Part shown: positions 8,299-16,895 of the stretch, piece after piece
Layout of the letters: the number at the start of each line of letters is the position of its first letter
How positions within the stretch are numbered: position 1 is the first letter of the stretch
DNA from: WTFY01 sp965220875
Lineage (GTDB): Bacteria; Pseudomonadota; Gammaproteobacteria; UBA4575
Assembly (NCBI GenBank): GCA_965220875.1
Contig: OZ244849.1
Coordinates: 682,001-746,000, forward strand
Length of the DNA stretch: 64,000 nt
Reading direction: 5' to 3'
Position numbers and translations under genes: made by a program
Notes under the pieces: model-generated
What the model saw: only the letters and a program-made list of their open reading frames with translations
Databases searched by the model: none
Told to the model about the DNA's origin: nothing

Positions 8299-9459
8299 TT
8301 ACAGGCTCGTGCCGGCGGGCACGCGGTCATCCATAACCGGAGCCGATTCGTTCTCGTGAATCTCGCGCAGCAGGGCGCGCCACTTTTCATACTGCTGTTC
8401 GATGGTGCCGGTGATCTCGATCGTGCGACCCTCGATGTCCAGCACCATCGGGGCCACTTCGGTCTTGAGCGACTCACCCAGTTCACGAATCGCGGCATCA
8501 TGGATTTCCGCCTCCTGGGCAATGTCCATCCCGTCCTTGTACAGCAGGGCGCCGGTGGTGATCAGGCCCGGGTAGTCCCTGAGCAGGCCTACCAGCATGA
8601 TGGCGGCGGCGGCGAACTTGGTGCGGTTTGCGCGGCGTTCAATGGCCCGTTTCTGCAGGACTTCAACGAGGGAATACCTGCGCCAGTTCTCGTACGGGCG
8701 ATACATCCGGGCATGGAAATTTGCGTAGTACTCGTTGATCGTGTCGATGAACAGGAACTCGCGCTCCCGGATCTTGCGCACGCGCAGCAGCATGGGATCG
8801 TCGCGGGCCGGCAGCCTGAGCAGTTCTGTCTGTCCGTCCGGCTTCCATGCCAGGTATTCCGAGAACGGGTCGGGGGACACCCCGGCTGCATAGCGCATCT
8901 CCGAGGTATTCCGGATCGTGGTCCGTTCCCGGTCGGACAGCTTCTTCCGGTGCCGGGACATGTCGTTGGCGATGCGGTTGTAGACATGCTGGTACACGTC
9001 GTCACCGGGCTCGACGTCTAGGTAGGTGGTTTCGTCGACTTCGGCCTTGTATACCTTCTCGAACCACAGTGCGCCCGTACTGTCCGAGACACGGGCCCGG
9101 ACTTCCAGCTTCTCGCCGTCCGATGCGAGGAGGGTGCCCTGGACGGTCACGTCGGCAATGTGGGAGGCTGCAGGCAGGACCCGCACCGCACCCCAGCCGT
9201 GTGCCCGCTCCAGGGTTTCTTTCAGGTGGTAGGCCATGTAGCGTGACTCCGCCGCACGGATGTCCTCGTGGATGTTCTTTTCCGTTTCGGTGTCCTCCTC
9301 CTGTTCGAACAGCAGGATGCCTACGTCCAGCAGCTGGCTTTCCTGCAGTTGCACGCTTTCGGTCTCGATCTTCTCCCCGTCCCGTACCCGGTGCGAGTCG
9401 GTGGCGCACCCCTGAAGGAAAAGGAAGATCAGCAGGTACGGGATGCAGTGTCTTGGCAT
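8299..9459 (-). CDS. Lipoprotein of the ExbB/VWA operon
   Basis: 386 residues. The signal peptide ends in a lipobox (LFLQGC, Cys about residue 18), so it should be lipid-anchored in the envelope. The mature protein is charged and helical. Its first part (LLDVGILLFEQ..., ADVTVQGTLLASDGEKLEVRARVSDSTG) resembles envelope lipoproteins that assemble as beta-rich rings, but I do not recognise the family. A short hydrophobic stretch (AAAAIMLVGLL) occurs at about residue 285. It starts 3 bases after the upstream lipoprotein gene ends and precedes the TPR/PEGA gene by 57 bases. Likely outer-membrane component of the system; role unknown. Confidence 0.8.
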   Translation of the reverse strand: MPRHCIPYLLIFLFLQGCATDSHRVRDGEKIETESVQLQESQLLDVGILLFEQEEDTETEKNIHEDIRAAESRYMAYHLKETLERAHGWGAVRVLPAASHIADVTVQGTLLASDGEKLEVRARVSDSTGALWFEKVYKAEVDETTYLDVEPGDDVYQHVYNRIANDMSRHRKKLSDRERTTIRNTSEMRYAAGVSPDPFSEYLAWKPDGQTELLRLPARDDPMLLRVRKIREREFLFIDTINEYYANFHARMYRPYENWRRYSLVEVLQKRAIERRANRTKFAAAAIMLVGLLRDYPGLITTGALLYKDGMDIAQEAEIHDAAIRELGESLKTEVAPMVLDIEGRTIEITGTIEQQYEKWRALLREIHENESAPVMDDRVPAGTSL

Positions 9460-9462
9460 GGC

Positions 9463-10230
9463 TCAGTATTCCGCACCGGATGGAGGCGTGTTCACGCTTG
9501 CCTGCTGTTTTTTGTACGCGCGGTACTCGTCCCACAGTTTTTCACGCAGCACGGGGTCCTGTTCCTTGAGTGCAGCCTCTCTCAGTTGCCGGGCCACGAC
9601 GTCGTCGTCATCGCCGCTGGGAAGGTCTGCGGGAAGCGGCACGCTGTGTGTGCCCTTGCCCAGGCGGTCCTGTGCACGCTCTTCCCGGTTCTCGGGATCT
9701 GCACCGGTCTCGGGTTGCGGGGGTTCGGCCTTTGCGACGGGTCCGGCATCCCTGTTCGGACCCTGCGCCGGCCCGTCTTCCTGCATACCGGGTGCAGGGT
9801 CCGGCCCGTCACCGGAGGCCGGTTCATGGGCCTGCCTTTCGGCCTGTGCCTTTTCAAACTCCTCATGAATCCGCTCGTCGTATTCCCTCAGGTCTTCCTC
9901 GAGTTTCCGGTCCAGAATTGCAACCCTCTCGTCTTCGGTCCGGGCAGCGGCGCTTTCCCCTTCAGCCTGTGCCTGCCCGGATGCATCCGGTTCCCGGTTT
10001 TGCGGGCCGGCAGCGGGCGATCCGCTTTCCTGCGCCGCGGCACTTTGCCGGGACTCGGCGCCCTGTTCGTCCGCAGAATGCGCACGGTCTTCGGATTCGG
10101 GCGGGTGTTCGGCGGCAGGTTCCGTTTGTGGGGCAGGCATCCTGTGTGAGGCCCGTTCAGGGGAACTGCAGGCAGCCAGCAGTGTACCCAGAACCAGGAT
10201 CTGTATCAGCCGTAAGGGTCGTATGGTCAT
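9463..10230 (-). CDS. Low-complexity lipoprotein, first gene of the ExbB/VWA operon
   Basis: 255 residues from an ATG at 10230. The signal peptide has a good lipobox (LLAAC, Cys about residue 21). Most of the mature protein is a Glu/Ala/Pro/Gln-rich, probably disordered stretch. The last about 70 residues are more ordered and helical (VVARQLREAALKEQ, REKLWDEYRAYKKQQ). It is the promoter-proximal gene, transcribed divergently from the hydroxylase gene at 10386. A flexible acidic tether that spans the periplasm would fit, but no homologous family is recognised. Confidence 0.75.
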   Translation of the reverse strand: MTIRPLRLIQILVLGTLLAACSSPERASHRMPAPQTEPAAEHPPESEDRAHSADEQGAESRQSAAAQESGSPAAGPQNREPDASGQAQAEGESAAARTEDERVAILDRKLEEDLREYDERIHEEFEKAQAERQAHEPASGDGPDPAPGMQEDGPAQGPNRDAGPVAKAEPPQPETGADPENREERAQDRLGKGTHSVPLPADLPSGDDDDVVARQLREAALKEQDPVLREKLWDEYRAYKKQQASVNTPPSGAEY

Positions 10231-10287
10231 GTTTGCCGCAGTCTCGCCGTGCGGATGTTCGAAGTACGGGTGCAGTTTTTCATCATC

Positions 10288-10356
10288 ACTATACTTGAAA
10301 CGTGAAGAAAAGCCCTAATCTATAGATCTGCAGGACATTTTAGAAAATGATTGACA
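10288..10356. promoter_or_regulatory. Candidate divergent promoter elements
   Basis: The 155-base gap between the divergent genes holds TATAGT on the minus strand (10288-10293), a plausible -10 for the nine-gene operon without a good -35. On the plus strand a perfect TTGACA at 10351-10356 is followed after 17 bases by TAGAAA (10374-10379), only 6 bases before the ATG at 10386. If used, the mRNA would be nearly leaderless. Both calls are by eye and weak. Confidence 0.3.
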
Positions 10357-10385
10357 TCCCTGCACGGTATACCTAGAAAGAACCC

Positions 10386-11198
10386 ATGTTAACCGATATC
10401 ACTCTTGATACAGAAATACTGGTTCGGCTCTCCAGCTTTGCCGGGGTGTTTGGGGTGTTTGCTGTCTGGGAGATGCTGGCACCGCGCAGGGTCCAGCGTC
10501 ATTCGCGGGGCGTGCGCTGGCTCAACAACCTGGCCCTCACCGTCCTGAACGGGCTGGTCGTGCGTCTGGGCATCCCGCTGGCCGCGGTGGGCACGGCTGT
10601 CTTTGCGCAACAGCAGGACCTGGGACTGCTGAACCGGGTGGACCTGCCGGCAGGACTGACCATGGTCTTGTCCGTCGTGGCCCTGGACCTGATCCTGTAC
10701 CTGCAGCACCTGGCATTTCACCATGTGGAATTTCTGTGGCGGCTGCATCGCATGCACCATGCGGACCTGGAAGTGGATGTCACGACAGGACTGCGGTTTC
10801 ATCCCATCGAGATCGTGCTCTCCATGGGGATAAAAATGGCAGCGGTGCTCGTGCTGGGCGCGCCGGTCGCCGCGGTGATACTCTTCGAGGTGTTGCTGAA
10901 CGCATCGTCACTGTTCAATCACGCCAACATCTACATTCCGGAAAAAGTGGACCGTGTTCTGCGCTATTTCATCGTGACGCCCGACATGCACCGGATCCAC
11001 CATTCGGTGATCCGCAGGGAAACCGACAGCAACTTCGGTTTCAATGTCCCCTGGTGGGACTACCTGTTCGGCACCTACCGTGCCGTGCCACGGGAGGGAC
11101 AGACCGGCATGACGATAGGAATCGAGTATTTTCGGACGTCACGTGACCTCTGGCTGGACCACCTGCTGGCACAGCCTTTCCTGCGAACGCCGAAATGA
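10386..11198 (+). CDS. Fatty acid hydroxylase / sterol desaturase superfamily protein
   Basis: 270 residues, a polytopic membrane protein with the histidine boxes of the di-iron fatty acid hydroxylase superfamily: HLAFHHVEF, RLHRMHHAD, RFHPIE and HRIHHSVI. The C-terminus FGFNVPWWDYLFGTYR is the family's usual ending. Members hydroxylate or desaturate lipids, sterols or carotenoids using O2. It lies 17 kb from the sterol operon in this window, so acting on sterols is possible but not shown by context. It is a single-gene unit between two opposite transcripts. Substrate unknown. Confidence 0.85.
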   Translation: MLTDITLDTEILVRLSSFAGVFGVFAVWEMLAPRRVQRHSRGVRWLNNLALTVLNGLVVRLGIPLAAVGTAVFAQQQDLGLLNRVDLPAGLTMVLSVVALDLILYLQHLAFHHVEFLWRLHRMHHADLEVDVTTGLRFHPIEIVLSMGIKMAAVLVLGAPVAAVILFEVLLNASSLFNHANIYIPEKVDRVLRYFIVTPDMHRIHHSVIRRETDSNFGFNVPWWDYLFGTYRAVPREGQTGMTIGIEYFRTSRDLWLDHLLAQPFLRTPK

Positions 11199-11303
11199 TG
11201 TGACGGAGGCCTCCCTGGCTAGGCCATGGATGCCAGGGCGAGCCGGGAGAGTTGCCGCGGCACGTCCGCAGTGTCGTGCAGGGGCTGTCGGGCGTAAATC
11301 GCG

Positions 11304-11819
11304 TTACTTGGCGATCACGCCGCAGGCGATGCGCGGTCCGGCCGCGCCTGCGGGGTCCGTCACGTAGTCATCGGGCCCATCGTGGATCACGATTGCTGCG
11401 CCGTCCTCGTCGAAAAGCGATGCATCCATCATGAGAAGGGCATTGAGGACCTCGATTTCAAGGCTTCCGGATGCCGGCACGTGGATGTTGGGCATGTCCC
11501 CTGCGTGCATGCCTTCCGCATTCCGGATGCCATGCTTCTTCCCGTCCGGATTGAAGTGGCCGCCTGCCGACTTGAAAGGTGCCTCGCATTTTCCAATGGC
11601 ATGCACATGGAACGCGTGCGCGCCTTCCGGCAGGTCGTGCAGGGTCGCATGCAGGAGTGTGCCTTGCGGGGTCTTGTGAAGGACTACCGTCCCGACCGCC
11701 TCCCCGTTCGCATTCATCATTTGAGCCTGGGCCTGTTCTGCCGCACCTGCCGTTTGCAGTGAGGCCAGCAGGAACACACCGGCAAACAGGAAGGCAAGAA
11801 GACATGGTCTGGTGTTCAT
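11304..11819 (-). CDS. sodC: Periplasmic Cu,Zn superoxide dismutase
   Basis: 171 residues. The ATG at 11819 is preceded by AAGGAG and begins a clear signal peptide (LLAFLFAGVFLLASLQTAGA), so longer in-frame starts are rejected. Copper and zinc ligands are visible in HAFHVHAIGKCE, GGHFNPDGKKHG, NIHVPASG and IVIHDGPDD. The paired cysteines (GKCE and IACGV) fit the conserved disulfide. It dismutates superoxide in the periplasm. Convergent with the hydroxylase gene and monocistronic here. Confidence 0.95.
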   Translation of the reverse strand: MNTRPCLLAFLFAGVFLLASLQTAGAAEQAQAQMMNANGEAVGTVVLHKTPQGTLLHATLHDLPEGAHAFHVHAIGKCEAPFKSAGGHFNPDGKKHGIRNAEGMHAGDMPNIHVPASGSLEIEVLNALLMMDASLFDEDGAAIVIHDGPDDYVTDPAGAAGPRIACGVIAK

Positions 11820-12089
11820 GGTTGACTCCTTTGGTTTTTTTGTGTGCTGGACGAGCCGGATGCTGTGTTTCGATACCGGGTTTCCATTCGGGTCATGCGC
11901 CAAGTGTATCACTACTGATCCCTACTACAACTTCCGCAGTTCGTGACGGGACCCGAAATACCCGGGTGGGACCGGCGGTTACACCAGATAAAATGGGTTA
12001 ATCCGGCGGAACGATCGAATTGATTACTTTCGGCAGTGGTCTTCCGATAAGATTCCCGGTGTGATCATATAAAAACCGGAACAACAGTC

Positions 12090-12785
12090 ATGCCATCAAA
12101 TGTACCCGAATTACCCGAGCAGTGGAAAAACCTGGACTTCGCAGGCATCCTGGCCCAGCCTGCGGCGTTCATTTCGATCAGCCAGTGCAACAGCCTGTAC
12201 AGGCCCGAGGGCGTGCAGGGAGGGGAAAGGCAGTGGGAACGTGGAACACTGGAGAACACGGTCAAGGTTGCAAAGGCCTGTCGCAGGGCGAACATGAAGT
12301 TTTTCTGGATCGGCTACGATGTGTTTCGTGAGGACTACCCGATGACGATCCTGGATGAGGCGCAATACGGGTTTTGGAGCCAGGCATTTTGCTCGGGCGA
12401 AATGACCGACCAGCAAAAGAAATGGGATGTGGACCTGGTCGATGAACTCAGGGAACTCGCGCTCCCCGAAGACGAGGAGTTTTTCGAGTATGCGCATCAA
12501 AGCTCGTTCGTAGGCACCCCTCTCAAGCTGATGCTGGAAAGGGCAGGGATCAGGACGATTGTCCTGTGCGGCATACACCTGGACTGGTGCATCGAAGGCA
12601 ATGCGCGGGCTGCGCGGGACGAGGGGTTCATCCCGATCGTGATCGGCGATGCCTGCTCCTGCCAGGATCAGGAGAACGATGTTGCCACCATGGAGAGGAT
12701 CAACAACATCGTGTGCCCGGTACTCTCTGCAGACCAGGCCGTGGGATATATTCTGCAGGGGCAGGCAAAGACCCGGGCCGCCTAG
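12090..12785 (+). CDS. Isochorismatase-like protein with an altered catalytic triad
   Basis: 231 residues of the isochorismatase-like cysteine hydrolase fold. The nucleophile region reads GIHLDWCIEGNARAARDEG, matching the usual 'G..T..C...TA..A...G' with its Cys, followed by PIVIGDAC. The other two catalytic positions look changed. The first strand usually reads '..LL.ID.Q' but here is AAFISISQCNS, with no Asp. The Lys usually three residues before the 'S.F..T' motif appears absent (EYAHQSSFVGTPL). It may hydrolyse something else or be non-catalytic. Preceded by 270 bases of non-coding sequence; no operon partner. Confidence 0.8.
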   Translation: MPSNVPELPEQWKNLDFAGILAQPAAFISISQCNSLYRPEGVQGGERQWERGTLENTVKVAKACRRANMKFFWIGYDVFREDYPMTILDEAQYGFWSQAFCSGEMTDQQKKWDVDLVDELRELALPEDEEFFEYAHQSSFVGTPLKLMLERAGIRTIVLCGIHLDWCIEGNARAARDEGFIPIVIGDACSCQDQENDVATMERINNIVCPVLSADQAVGYILQGQAKTRAA

Positions 12786-12908
12786 GCATCTCGCTGTTCT
12801 CCTTGCAGCCGCCCGGGCACCGGCTTCGGGCGACCAGGGTTGCCTGTGGCCCAAAAAAAACCCGGTCACTTGATCCGTGCACGGTAACTTACTAGGATCG
12901 GATGCCCC

Positions 12909-14222
12909 ATGTCGGACAATTCCCAATACTGGCCCCGCCTGATTGCCTTCGTGGACATGGATGCCTTCTTCGCATCCGTTGAGCAGCGGGACCATCCCGA
13001 ATATCGCGGCAGGCCGATCGGGATCACGAATGGCAGGACAGGAACCTGTCTCATCACCTGTTCGTATGAAGCCCGGGTATCCGGCATCCACATCGGGATG
13101 CGTCTCAGGCAGGCCCGGCAACTGTGTCCTGGCCTGATCCAGGTGCCCTCCCGTCCCGAGCGGTATGCGGCGGTGTCAACGAGGATCATGGAGGTACTGC
13201 GGCGGGTCACGCCGGATGTGGAGGTGTTTTCGGTCGATGAGGCATTCCTGGATCTCACGCATTGCCAGAAGTACTGGAACCGCCCGCCCGGGGTGATGGG
13301 GAAAGTCATCAAGGAACTGGTCCGTGAAGCCTCCGGTCTTGCCTGTACCGTGGGCCTGAGCGGGGACAAGACCACTGCCAAGTATGCCGCCAAGCAGCAA
13401 AAGCCAGATGGCCTGGCCATCATTCCACCGTGGGAGACGCGGGAGCGGCTGAAAGATGTACCCGTTACCCGCTTATGCGGAGTGGGCAGGGGCATCGCGG
13501 GCTTTCTGGCCAGGCGGGGAGCCCTGACCTGCGGAGAGGTTGCAAGGCTGCCGGTCAGCGTGCTGGGGGACCGTTTCGGCAACCCGGGCCGGCGTGTCTG
13601 GCAGATGTGCCGGGGTGAGGATTCGGCACCGGTGGAAACGCGGGTGGCCCCGCCCAAGAGCCTTGGGCACGGGAAAATCATGCCTCCGGATACAACGGAC
13701 CGGGATGTGATTTGCATGTATCTGGTGCACATGGCTGAAAAGCTCGGGGCGCGGCTGAGGCAGCATTCGCTGGTGGCGCAGCGGTACGCGGTCGGGCTGC
13801 GCACCCAGGAAGGATGGATCCGGAGCAACCGGCTGAAGACGACTTTTCCGACCAACGACAGCCGGGATGTGGTCGAGCTGTGCAACTGGATGGTAGACGA
13901 ATGCTGGGGCGGGGAAGGCGTGTTTCAGGTGCAGGTGAGCGCCCTGGACCCACGGCCTGCAAGGGGCCAGGGGGAACTGTTCACGCAAGGGGAGACCCGG
14001 TGTCATCGACTGAACCGGGTGATGGACGAGATCAACGACCGCTACGGGGAGTTCACCCTGACCCGGGCGAGCCTGATGCAGCGTTCCGAGATGCCGAACG
14101 TGATTGCTCCCGCCTGGAAGCCATACGGGCACCGGCAGACGATCGTGCCGACCGCCGGGCGGGAAACCGGGGCCGGACCCAAATCTCCCCCTGGCAAAAA
14201 GAGGGGCGTGACCGCAAGCTGA
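12909..14222 (+). CDS. Y-family (DinB-type) DNA polymerase
   Basis: 437 residues, longer than typical Pol IV (about 350). Catalytic carboxylates are present in FVDMDAFFASVE and FSVDEAFLDLT. The helix-hairpin-helix region (LCGVGRGIAGFLARRGALTCGEV) and a little-finger domain follow. Expected role is error-prone translesion synthesis. No LexA-type box was seen in the 120 bases upstream, and no imuA/imuB partner is next to it. The C-terminal extension ends with a basic tail (KSPPGKKRG). I leave the symbol empty because DinB and related subfamilies cannot be separated by eye. Confidence 0.88.
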   Translation: MSDNSQYWPRLIAFVDMDAFFASVEQRDHPEYRGRPIGITNGRTGTCLITCSYEARVSGIHIGMRLRQARQLCPGLIQVPSRPERYAAVSTRIMEVLRRVTPDVEVFSVDEAFLDLTHCQKYWNRPPGVMGKVIKELVREASGLACTVGLSGDKTTAKYAAKQQKPDGLAIIPPWETRERLKDVPVTRLCGVGRGIAGFLARRGALTCGEVARLPVSVLGDRFGNPGRRVWQMCRGEDSAPVETRVAPPKSLGHGKIMPPDTTDRDVICMYLVHMAEKLGARLRQHSLVAQRYAVGLRTQEGWIRSNRLKTTFPTNDSRDVVELCNWMVDECWGGEGVFQVQVSALDPRPARGQGELFTQGETRCHRLNRVMDEINDRYGEFTLTRASLMQRSEMPNVIAPAWKPYGHRQTIVPTAGRETGAGPKSPPGKKRGVTAS

Positions 14223-14305
14223 TCATGCTTAGCCCTGTTTCCGGGGTCGGGCATGCCGCCGCAGGGCTTGACCGGGTACCGGCAATCAGGGCATCGCGCC
14301 GGGCC

Positions 14306-16744
14306 CTACAGGCGTGCCCTGCGCAGGCGCAGTGCGTTGCCAATGACCGAGACGGAAGAAAGGCTCATGGCGGCTGCGGCAAACATCGGGGACAGCAGCA
14401 TTCCGAAAACAGGGAAAAGCACGCCGGCCGCCACCGGGATGCCGGCACTGTTGTAGACGAAGGCGAAGAAGAGGTTCTGGCGGATATTGTGCATCGTCCC
14501 CTGCGCCAGGCGGCGTGCCCGGACAATGCCGCCAAGGTCACCTTTCACCAGTGTCACGCCTGCACTTTCGACAGCCACATCGGAGCCGGTGCCCATGGCA
14601 ATGCCCACATCCGCAGCGGCCAGTGCCGGGGCGTCATTCACGCCATCCCCCGCCATTGCGACCGAGAGGCCTCCATCACGGATTTTGGCAACGAGCGCCG
14701 CCTTGTCTTCGGGCGAGATCTCTGCGCGCACTTCGTCGATTTCGAGTTCGTGGGCCACTGCCTCGGCGGTCCGGCGGCTGTCGCCGGTCGCCATGATGAT
14801 CTTGATGCCTGCAGCGTGCAGAGCGCGAATCGCGGCCGGAGTCGTTTCCTTGATCCGGTCTGCAATGGCGATAATACCGAAGAGTGTTCCATCCACAGCC
14901 AGCAGCATCGCTGTCTTGCCATCGCCCTGGTACCCGGCCAGGCGGGCATCTGCAGCGGAAACATCGATGCCGAGTCCGGCCATCAGGACCGGGTTGCCCA
15001 GCGCGACCTGCAATCCGTCGACCTGGCCTTTCACGCCCTTGCCGGTCACTGCCTCGAAGTCCGTCGCCCTGAGACGTTCCACGCCCCGCCTGTCCGCGTC
15101 CTTGAGAATCGCCTCGGCCAGCGGGTGCTCCGAGCCGCGTTCGAGCGCGGCTGCAAGCGTAAGCACCCGGTCCTCGGATGCATCGCCAAGTGCCACCACA
15201 TCGGTCAGGCTTGGCCGGCCCTCGGTCAGGGTGCCCGTCTTGTCGACGATCAGGGCCTCCACTTTTGCGAACCGTTCCAGCGCCTCGGCATCACGGATCA
15301 GCACGCCGGCCTGCGCCCCCCGTCCCATCGCTACCATGATCGACATCGGCGTGGCAAGGCCGAGTGCACAGGGGCACGCAATGATGAGAACGCTGACGGC
15401 GGTCACGACGGCGTAACCGAGCGCAGGAACTGGACCCAGGATCCACCACGCTGCAAAGGTCAGCGCGGAGACCGCGAGCACGGCCGGTACAAAGTACGAG
15501 GCGACCCTGTCAGCCAGCGCCTGGACCGGTGCCCGGGAGCGTTGTGCCTGTGCGACCATGGCGATGATCCGGGACAAAACCGTATCGCTGCCCACTGCCG
15601 TGGCCTCCATCACAAAGGAACCGGTCTTGTTCAGCGTGCCGCCGGTGACGGGTTCGCCTTCGCTTTTCTCGACCGGGACGGGCTCTCCCGTAAGCATGCT
15701 CTCGTCAACCGAGGAACGACCCTCAATGACCATACCGTCCACCGGGACCGCCTCGCCAGGGCGTACACGCAGCCGGTCACCGGCCTTTACGGCATCAAGC
15801 GGTACGTCCTCCTCGCCCGCTTCCGTGACGCGCAGCACGGTTTTCGGTGAAAGGTCCATCAGCGCCCGGATCGCATCACCCGTCCGGTCCCGGGCGTTCA
15901 ACTCCAGCACCTGCCCGACAAGAACGAGGATCAGGATTACCGCTGAAGCCTCGAAATAAAGCGGTGGATGATCACCCAGGCTCACCGGCAGCATCCCGGG
16001 CGTGATCAGCGAGACGATGCTGAAGGCATAGGCGGTGCCGGTACCGATTGCAATCAGCGTCCACATGTTCAGATTCCCGGTGACGATGGAGGACCAGCCG
16101 CGTTTGAAAAAAGGCTGTGCGACCCAGGCTACCACCGGTGTGGCGAGTGCGAACTGAAGCCAGCGGACTGCAGGGGTTCCAAGCCAGTCGTCCCATGGGA
16201 GGCCCAGCATCCCGCCCATCTCGAGCAGCAGGACCGCGAGGGCAAGCGGCAGGCCGATCCAGAGCCTGCGCCGGAAATCGGCGAGTTCCGGGTTCGGTCC
16301 GGCCGCAGCCGCTGGCATCATCGGTTCCAGTGCCATGCCGCAGACCGGGCAGTCACCCGGTCCCTCCTGCACGATTTCAGGATCCATCGGGCACGTGTAA
16401 AGCGTTCCCTCCGGCATGGGTGGCGCCGGGCGATCTGTCTGGTAAGCCTCTGGCCTGGCCCTGAATTTCTCCTGGCAGGAGGCTGAACAGAAATAAATGT
16501 GCTGGTTCATGTGGTTTGACATGAAGCGCGCTGTAGCCCGGTTGACGGTCATGCCGCAGACCGGGTCTGTCGCCTCGATGTAGGCATCGGGGTCCATTGC
16601 GAACCTGTCCCGGCAGCCATCATGGCAAAAATGAAAAACCTGCCCGTCATGCTCGAGGCAGGGCTTGCCGGCTTCCGGGGCCACGGTCATGCCGCAGACC
16701 GGGTCACGCATGACGACATCGTGTGCGGGAAGGGTGCTGGCCAT
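14306..16744 (-). CDS. Copper-transporting P1B-type ATPase with YHS-type metal-binding N-terminus
   Basis: 812 residues from the ATG at 16744 (MASTLPAHD). Instead of HMA domains, the N-terminus has two YHS-type modules (DPVCGMTV twice, with paired Cys) and a third metal-binding module (CPMDPEIV...CPVCGMAL). The core has eight predicted helices, the intramembrane IIACPCALGLATP motif typical of Cu(I) pumps, the phosphorylation site VDKTGTLTEG, TGDS, and the hinge GDGVNDAPAL. It should export copper from the cytoplasm at ATP cost. It stands alone, with no CueR-type operator recognised upstream. The multicopper oxidase locus at 43-46 kb is a possible functional partner. Confidence 0.93.
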   Translation of the reverse strand: MASTLPAHDVVMRDPVCGMTVAPEAGKPCLEHDGQVFHFCHDGCRDRFAMDPDAYIEATDPVCGMTVNRATARFMSNHMNQHIYFCSASCQEKFRARPEAYQTDRPAPPMPEGTLYTCPMDPEIVQEGPGDCPVCGMALEPMMPAAAAGPNPELADFRRRLWIGLPLALAVLLLEMGGMLGLPWDDWLGTPAVRWLQFALATPVVAWVAQPFFKRGWSSIVTGNLNMWTLIAIGTGTAYAFSIVSLITPGMLPVSLGDHPPLYFEASAVILILVLVGQVLELNARDRTGDAIRALMDLSPKTVLRVTEAGEEDVPLDAVKAGDRLRVRPGEAVPVDGMVIEGRSSVDESMLTGEPVPVEKSEGEPVTGGTLNKTGSFVMEATAVGSDTVLSRIIAMVAQAQRSRAPVQALADRVASYFVPAVLAVSALTFAAWWILGPVPALGYAVVTAVSVLIIACPCALGLATPMSIMVAMGRGAQAGVLIRDAEALERFAKVEALIVDKTGTLTEGRPSLTDVVALGDASEDRVLTLAAALERGSEHPLAEAILKDADRRGVERLRATDFEAVTGKGVKGQVDGLQVALGNPVLMAGLGIDVSAADARLAGYQGDGKTAMLLAVDGTLFGIIAIADRIKETTPAAIRALHAAGIKIIMATGDSRRTAEAVAHELEIDEVRAEISPEDKAALVAKIRDGGLSVAMAGDGVNDAPALAAADVGIAMGTGSDVAVESAGVTLVKGDLGGIVRARRLAQGTMHNIRQNLFFAFVYNSAGIPVAAGVLFPVFGMLLSPMFAAAAMSLSSVSVIGNALRLRRARL

Positions 16745-16895
16745 TATTCGATTTCCCAGCCTGCCTGGTGCAATGCAACGCTTGCGAGAATCTGAAGCGT
16801 ACAGCCCCGTGAGCCACACGGCTCCACCCGCCCGCCAGGGGCTGCTCTCAAAAGCAGGCCTGAAGGCTCGGCTGCCGGTTGGCTTGGCAGGCAGG

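Noticed and set aside
1..10230. Zorya anti-phage system or Tol/Ton system
   Set aside because: There is an ExbB/MotA-like gene, but no OmpA-type ZorB, no ZorC/ZorD helicase, and no TolR, TolA, TolB or Pal.
12786..12908. GC-rich hairpin and A-run as terminator before the polymerase gene
   Set aside because: The stem has an 11-base loop and the A-run is not placed for a terminator on either strand.
13814..15850. 678-codon plus-strand frame across the polymerase and P-type ATPase genes
   Set aside because: It spans parts of two unrelated real genes and shows no domain.
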